A DNA stretch of 64,000 bases from Cohaesibacter gelatinilyticus. Its GTDB lineage: Bacteria; Pseudomonadota; Alphaproteobacteria; Rhizobiales; Cohaesibacteraceae. Shown here piece after piece: positions 53,260-62,200 of this stretch. The stretch lies in contig NZ_OBEL01000004.1 of NCBI RefSeq assembly GCF_900215605.1, positions 346,565-410,564 on the forward strand. The letters are read 5' to 3'. The notes below the pieces were generated by a model. The model saw only the letters and a list, made by a program, of their open reading frames with translations. It made no database searches and was not told the origin of the DNA. Made by a program: the position numbers and the translations under genes. Every line of letters starts with the position of its first letter. Position 1 is the first letter of the stretch.

Positions 53260-56200
53260 ATGACAAGTATCGTTGATTTAACAGAAGAAGAACTTTGGTC
53301 AGAATTAAGTGACGCTGTAGGAAGTTCGTTAAATGCCTTAGAGGCAGCGTTCAAATATCTTTACGATCAAGCTACCGATCCAGATAACATAAAAATCCTT
53401 GCAAAATACCTCGATGAAACTTCGAAGGCTAATATTGCGGTTACTGGCTTTTTTGCTGCTCATAAGTCATTTAACGAAGTGGACGATTCCAATACTGCTG
53501 AATTTGCAGCACTTCGAGGTGCTATTGAAGTTATAGCAACCATTGGAACAGGTTTTGTTATCGGAACAGGTGTAGTTGCTGGATCTGCGGCGCTTATGGC
53601 TTCGGCAATTCCTGCTTTGACAACAGCTGGCCTTGTTACCGGTCTTGTATTCGCGGGTACAAAATTTACTTCACTCTATCAAGACTATGCCAGCAGTTCT
53701 CTTGTTGAATGGCTCAGAGATAATTTGGCAATCTCATTTACAACCGATGTCGACTTGCCTAGCTCATATGAAGATAAAAGTCTGTTTCATATTAAGCGAC
53801 ATGCCGATTTTGTTCTTGAGGCCAAGAATGGTGCTATCATTTTCATGGGCGGCGATGGTGTTGATTTTATCACAGGATCGAATGACGTTAACACTGGAGA
53901 CAGAATCGAAGGGTTCGGAGGCAACGATATTATTCGTGGAAGGGCTGGTGATGATATCATCTGGGGTGATGCCGGAAATGATATTCTCGAAGGCGGAGAA
54001 GGTGCTGACGAGATCCATGGTGGTATCGATGATGATGTTATAGCTGGCGGTACTGGCTCTGATGAAATCTGGGGAGATAGTGGTCACGATACTATTTTTG
54101 CCAATTCTGAGTCCGATGAGTCTGAGGAAGAAGGTGTTCTTGATATCATCCATGGTGGACTAGGCAATGATTTAATCTACGCCAGTGAAACTGAGAATGA
54201 GATTTATGGTGACGCTGGAAATGACCAGATTATTGGCTCAGATACATTTGGGATGTTTGCCGGTGGATATGGTAATGATCGCTTTTATGTCTCGGCAAAA
54301 AAAGACGATAATGAATCCCAGATTCTAGGTGAAGACGGTAATGATCAAATCTGGGTTGGCAGTTACGTTGATATTGTAAATGGTGGTCAAGGCGATGACT
54401 ATATCTTTGTGGAAGGATATGGCTCCAAGACAATCATTGGAGAGGCTGGATTTGATCGTGTCTATTACTCAGACTATTATTCCTTCCAGGGCTCCGGAAC
54501 GGAAATTGATGTCTACGATAACACACGTCCTGAACTAAGGGTCGGTTCGAAAGAAGGCTTCGGTGATGATTTTACTGCTTCGTTTACATGGACCTCAGGC
54601 GAGTTCACGCTGACTCCAATTAAAGATGAGTTCACCGATAATCTCTTTGGTGTTGAAGCCATTGCCATGACTGATTTGGATGAAGTCGCGTATATTGATG
54701 GGCTGAATCACAATCTTAATTTGTATTTTGGGCTCGGCAATCACGATATTCATATCAATAGTGGTGATGGAAGCGAAATCACTGCTGGTCCAATGCGTTT
54801 TGACTTCAATATGCTGTTTGCAGAAGAAGAACAGACAAATAGCATAAGTGGGCATAGCTCTCTATCTCAGGCTGAACGTAGCAATGCAATCATATCTCTG
54901 GATGGTAAACAGTTAGTCGGCGGGGCATCCTTCGATTTTAATATTTTCGAGAAGCGCACGGAAGATTTCAAATCCTATAATCCTTTTCTATCTGATCGCA
55001 TTTATAGCAATGTACTGACCAACTCGGATTGGCTTCAAGCTCGAAATAATCACGTATTGGGCATTCTTGATACCGCAAAAAATCTCGCGACTGGCACTGG
55101 TATTTTCGGTATCAGTTTATCTATGGTGTTTGGCGGGTTCGCGCTCGGTGAAAAGCAGTCGTGGGATGAAAATTACATCAGCATCGCCGAGCAGAGAATA
55201 TTCGGAAAACATGATGAAGAATATATAGTCACAGATTCACTCGGCCGAAAAGTCGACGTTGTCGAGAGTGGGGTTGTCTATAATCTAAAAATCGTTGTCG
55301 ATAGTTCCGAAGATGAAAAGCAGGAAATTATCATCGGTGAATGGCAACAGGGTGATTTTGGTATTCATCTTCAAGCTGACGGATTAGGAAAAGGTATCGA
55401 TACAGGTACCAGCCGCAATGGCAAGTATGATATCCCTGAAGATTACTCTCCCTCTGATCGTGATAAGGCTCTTGAACCGTCCGGGCATACTCCTCCGCAA
55501 ATAGATGATCAGACCGGTGATCCTGCCGATCCAACCAATCCAGAAAGCCCCACTCCTTCCAAGTCCAGGAGAGAGCATAGTGAAGCCACTCCGTATCACC
55601 GTGGTGGAACAGATGGTGATGATACGTTGTCAGCTGGAGAAGGGGATGATGTCTTCCGCTCAGGTGAGGGCAATGATGATCTTTCTGGTGGTGGTGGACA
55701 CGATACTTATCACTTTGATGATGATGATGGAGACAATATCATCCGTGATGGTTCGTCAGGTAATACCATTGCTCTTTATGGCTTCAATACCGAAACAGTA
55801 ACCTTTGTTGATGTTCCTGGGCTGATTGGCGGTCAGACAGATAGGTTGATTACCTTTGGCTCGACAACAATTCGGATTGTAGGCTGGTCTGAGATGGATC
55901 AGGCAACCAGAGATGCTTGGAACATTATCACCGTTGAACGTCCTGCCACTACACCGGAAAATGAAGAGGATTTACCTGATCTGGTCTCGCATGGCCTTGA
56001 GCTAGAAGGGGATGATACAGCTAATGAACTGAATGGCTCTGCTCTCAATGATGTTATCTACGGCCGAGGTGGAGATGACACACTTCAGGGGGGTGGGTCT
56101 GACGATCAAATCTTTGGTGGACTTGGGAATGATCTTATTTCTGGCGATGCTGGCGATGATCGTCTGTTTGGTCATTCAGGCAATGATACAATCTTTGGCG

Positions 56201-59200
56201 GAGATGGTAACGACTATATCGATAGTGGTGATGGCAGCGATCATGTCAGCGGTGGCAAAGGTAATGATACAATCATCATTGGCGATGGAGTCGTTGACGG
56301 AAGTTCAGGTAATACCGTGTTGTTTAACCATGGCGATGGGAACGACACGGTTACGGTGAATGATCGTGCTAGCACTTTGATCTCAGTGCCAAAAGTCAAT
56401 CAAGATAAGTTAGTTCTTGGTTATGGCATTCAGCCAGACAATGTCACTCTGCGTGGTTCTCTAGAGGATTCTGATAGCCTGATCTTGAGTTTTGGTGATG
56501 GGGCAGGCTCGATCACGATTAAGAACCAATACGAGTTTTCTTACGGGCTTTTTGATGTAAATATTGGTGGTTTTGATGTAATCGAGTTTGCCGATGGAAC
56601 CATTTGGCAGCGTGAAGACCTAATCAATAAATATTATGCGCAAAATCTGACCGCAAATTCTGACATTTTTGTAGGTGCAGGTAATCGTGACGACGATATC
56701 AGAGCGACTACTGGAGATGATATCTTAGCTGGTGGAGCTGGCAATGATATCTATCACTGGGAAAGAGGCAGCGGGAACGATACGATCATTGATCATGAAG
56801 GTATCAATCAGCTGATATTTGCTTCTGGCATATCTCCTGAAGATCTCAGCTTGGTGTTGCAGGAGAACAGCGATCCTTCAAATCCAAATTCACATAGTCT
56901 GAACCTTGTCATCACGATTTCAGGCAACAATGGCGGTACGATTACAGTCAAAGACTATTCTGGTACCTCTGTGTTGAGTTCCGTTGAGTTTGCCGATGGA
57001 ACTATTTGGAACAGTTCCCAGATTGTGAACCAGATTGAGAATGGCTCTGGCACCGCTGGTGCGGATCAACTTTACGCAGGAACTGATAACGCTGTCGTAT
57101 TTGCGGATGCAGGCAACGACATTGTGAAGGGCTTTAGAGCCGGGCAGAAGCTCTATGGTGAAGGTGGTGACGATACTATTCAGCATTCCGAGAGCGCAAA
57201 TACCATTAGTGGCGGCGGCGGTGATGATAGCCTTCAGCAGATTGTGGTCGATCATTTTTCTGAAAATGCAGTGACCTATGTCTTTGATGGTGAGTTCGGA
57301 AATGACCGCCTTAGCTATTGGTCCGGTGGTGAGAAAACACTTAAAGAAAACAAAGATATTGTCGAATTCACCCAGCATGATCTAAGCGATTTTGATTTCA
57401 GCATTGAAAACTACAATCACATTGTGAGTGGCGGTGTAATTGTATCCGAGGAGAAAGTTGCTGATTTTAAATGGACGACTTTGGATGGCGAAAACTCGCT
57501 TACTCTTGAAAATGTTCAGGCTGATAGTGCGACTGAGATTTCTAGTACTTCGGTTAAACAATATGTCTTTGCCGACGGTGAAATGATTGATCAGGATACC
57601 GCCAATAAAATAGCGAATGAATCGCTTGGTGCAGACGCTACAATGACAGGTGGGAACGTGTCTGACCGATTGAATGGCTCCGAATTGGATGACAAACTGA
57701 TTGGTCTAGGTGGAAACGATAACATCGCGGGGCGCGATGGTGACGACTTCATCAATGGCGGAATTGGTAATGATCGCCTGCGCGGTAATGATGGTAATGA
57801 TATCGTTCTCGGCGGTCGTGGTGACGATATAATTACGGGTGATGAGGGCGATGATCTGCTTCTCGGCAACAGCGGCAATGACCTTATTGTTGGTGGTCGG
57901 GGCGATGATACGCTTCTTGGAGGTGCCGGAGATGATATTTTCCAGTTCTCCGCTGGTCACGGGAAGGACTTTATTGGTTCGGGAATTTCTTCGTCACAAG
58001 CTGGTAGAGACAGAATTGTTCTGGATGAAACTATCGCGAAAGCAGATGTAAGCTATGCTTTGAACTCACATGGTGTATTGCGAATTTCATTCGCAAATAG
58101 CCCGGATGATCTGATTTTTGTTCAAGACTTTGTCGAGAGAGGAGCCCTTACCGTAGAGTTTGCCGATGGCACCGAACACAGTATAGATCAGATTCTTGAT
58201 ACGCTGCATCAGCAAGCTTCCGGCTCTAGTATCATTAGCACCAGTTTTGCAACACCTAACGATGATAACCAAGGACGTGCTCATGCGTTCAACGGGGCGG
58301 ACTCGGGAGTTATCGATCTTGGTTCTGCCTGGGAAAAAGTTATCTTCTCAAAAGGTGGTGGGCAGGACACCGTTAAGGACTTTTCCGTGAATGATCAATT
58401 GTTGATCAAGGGATACGAGTCCGGAGATGCCAAATTCTCAAAAGTTGGCAGTGATCTGCTTGTTAAATTTGTGGGTAGTGACGATCAAATTCTCCTCGAA
58501 GATGTATTCTATTCTTCTGGTAGTCGGATAAACTCCTTTGGCCAAGTTGTATTCCAAGATGACACTGCATTGAATGAAGCGGCTCTGCTAAACCGTTTGA
58601 TAAGTGATCAAGCAACAGACGGTAACGATACCATTAGCTCGTTTGGTTCTGATCAACCTGCAAATGAGATCCTTCATGGAGGTTTGGGGAACGATATTCT
58701 CGATGGTGCCGAAGGTGCAGATAGTTATGTATATTATCTGGGTGATGGTGCCGACGTCGTGAATGACAGTGATGACGCATCAATTACCCAATATGGATAT
58801 ATTGATCGTTTGGAGCTACGAGGTGGTATTTCCAAATCAGATGTTTCGGTATCGATTTCTTCCCAAAATCCACTTGATCTCGTTCTGACCTTGCCTGATG
58901 GCGGTAGTATCACACTCACCAATCAGCTAGCTGGTGATGCACGTGGTATAGAACAATTGGTTTTCGAAGCTGATGGTATTCTTACCAAAAGTGAGCTTCA
59001 GACAATGGCACTTCAGACACAGGCGACTGATGGCAATGATACCATCACCGGTACTGTCAATGGAGATAGCATTTCAGGGGGACTAGGTGACGATACACTT
59101 AGTGGTGGAGCTGGGAATGATAATTACTATTACAGCGCCGGCGACGATGTGATCGTTGAAACAGCAGACAACGGTTTTGATCAACTGGTGTTCAGCTCAG

Positions 59201-62200
59201 GCATTTCAGCGGGCGATATCGAATATGCGATTGATCCTCTCAACACAAATGATCTTCTGTTAAAGCTCTCCAACGGCAACCAAATTCGTCTGCAGAACCA
59301 GATGGTCGACGGTGGTGTTGAAGCGGTGCTGTTTGCTGATGGGACGACTGTTTCCAGAACCGAAATCGCAGCATTTGCATCCCAATCCTCACAGACAGAT
59401 GGTAATGACACTGTCGTGGGCTCGGGAGTCAGCGAAGTCTTTGCCATGGGGGCTGGTGATGATGTGTTCGACACAGGTGCCGGATACGATGTAATCTCGT
59501 TCGACGCAAACGGGGGGGCTGATCGCGTCGTCAATAGCCAAGCCGAGCTTGCGGTTGATAGCGTTTATTTCGACGACACTATTGTGGAGACTGATGTTAC
59601 TCTTGCAATCTTGAACGGATCTGATCTTCTGATTACAACGAACAAGGGTTCAGGTAGCCTGACGTTGGAGGGCTACTTCTCTGGTAGCGGAGCTGACCTG
59701 AAAGTTGCGGGCTCCGTGGGAAGTTTGATTTTCTCAAATGGAACGGCTTGGAGCACCAACGATATCCTGCAACGTGCTTCAGGAGCGGTGAATAATACTG
59801 CAGAAGCACCGCGTCTCAATGGGGCGCTCGACAACATCGTTGCGCGTGAAGATGCATCTTTCTCCTTCACACCAGATTTCAGTGACTTTATAGCGCAGAA
59901 CCCAGGCGACACGCTGACATTTACAGCAACATTGGACAACGGAGAACCATTGCCGGAATGGGTAACGTTTGACGGAACGACCTTTAGTGGAACTCCAGAC
60001 AACGATGATGTTGGGGTCTTTTCTATTCTGGTCACAGCGACGAACCAGGCCGGTCATAGCGCATCAACTGGGGCATTCTTTGTCGTGGAAGGCATAAACG
60101 ATGCACCCACAATCGAAAATCAAATATCTGCTCCGGACCTTACCATAGAGACTGATTTTGAGTTTTCAGTTCCTGAGCGCTTTTTCAGTGATATTGATAG
60201 TTCGAGCTTTAAGTTTTCTGCTGAATTGGAAAATGGCGATCCGCTTCCGGAATGGATCGTGTTTGACCCGGTAACTCTTACTTTCTCTGGCAATCCCCAC
60301 GATGGTGCCGAAGGGCAGTATAATTCCTCCAAGGAGTATAGCATTCGTCTGACTGTGGAGGATGATGAAGGTGCCTCCGTTGCCACAACCTTTACCGTTA
60401 CTGTGAAGCCATCAATTTCTGGCCAGGCTCTGACCGGTACGAACGCCTCTGAAACTTTGGACGGAACAAATGGTATGGATGTCATTAACGGCGGGGCCGG
60501 TGATGATATCCTGTATGGGAATGGCGGTTTCGATATTTTCGAATTCGGCGTTGGTAGCGGTCACGATGTGATCAAGTACGATGATACCTCTCACAATATT
60601 GGCAATCCCGTACTGGATAGCCATGATGGTGGAAATAAGATCCGTCTCATGAATGGACTGACACCTGATGATATCGAGATCGGTCGAGCTAAGGGCGAAT
60701 ATGAAGACAGTTATGACTTTGGTAGCAGCCTGGTCATCACAATTAAGTCAACCGGTGAGACGCTAACTGTTGAGAAACAGTTTGAGAAAATCGGAGATGG
60801 TACTCGTCATATCATCGAGGAGCTGGAATTCTCAGACGGTACAATCTGGTCTGGGCAGCGTATTTTTGAAGAAATGATCAAATTCACTTCAGGAAGTGAC
60901 GTCATCGTTGGTGACAATTCCACGAACCACCTGAGGGGAGGCGATGGAAACGATACCATCTACAGCAATATTGAAAATATTACAGATGTAAACGGTGATC
61001 GTGGTGGCAACATTATTGATGGCGGACGAGGGAATGATATCATTCATGCCTCAGGCAAAGATGATGTAATTGTCATAAACAGAGATAGTGGGGTCGACCG
61101 ATCCGGTGCGCAATATGATGAAGCTGTTAGTTTGAAACTGCAGTTTGCAGATGGGATCAATCCTGAAGACATCGTCATTTATGAGAGGAACTGGCAAGAG
61201 TATGTCAATACTGCTTATTGGTCTTCAAATGCGCCACAGAATCCCAATCAGCCAGCCCTACCAAATGGGATCACTCTAAATAAAGGGCAGGTCTTCATTG
61301 GGTTGGCAGATGGCAGCGCAGGCTTTATTTCGAACGATTTGTCGCTCAATTTTGGTGTTCGCGGCGTCAACGAGTTGCTGTTTGCGAATGGTACATCATA
61401 TAGCCTGGAAGCATTCACGCAGGCCTATCCGGCTAACAACTTCAGTTATGTGAAAAACGGAACTGGTGGAGACGATTACTTGGTCTCAGCAGCGTATGGT
61501 GCATATTTTGACGGTGGTGCTGGGGATGATGTTATTGATCATTCCGCTGGAAACAACGTCTTCTTCTACGAACTCGGCGACGGCAGCGACATAATTCAGA
61601 GCTCTTCAACAAACAATACCAACTACAACAAACTTGTTTTCGGGGCCGGTATCTCAGTCTCAGATATTGCTTTTAGGCGGGGAACGGCCGAGAGCTGGAT
61701 GGATGATAACTACGATACCAACAACGTAGACATGCTGTTCATTGATGTTTTGCCGACAGGTGACACTATCAAGGTTCTTACTATGTTTAGTTTTAATCAG
61801 GATAGTTCACCTGCAATATCAGAGATTGTCTTTGAGGACGGCACTACCATTCTGGCAAATGAGATCATGTCAGATTTGGCCAAGTCGACCGATGGTTCGG
61901 ATCAGTTGATTGGTTTTGACTATCAGCCCGATCTGATCAAAGGTGGCCTCGGCGATGATACTATCAAAGGTCTATCGGGTAACGACACTCTGGCAGGTGA
62001 AGGCGGCAATGACATTATCGAAGGTGGCGATGGAGCGGACACGCTTTCCGGTGGTCAAGGTAATGATCAGTTGGCCGGAGGCCGAGATGATGATGTCTAT
62101 ACCTACAACCTGGGCGATGGACATGATACGATCACTTCTGAGGGTGGAATTAGTTCTTATGCCGATCTAACCAATAATGACAAGCTAGTTTTTGGTCAGA

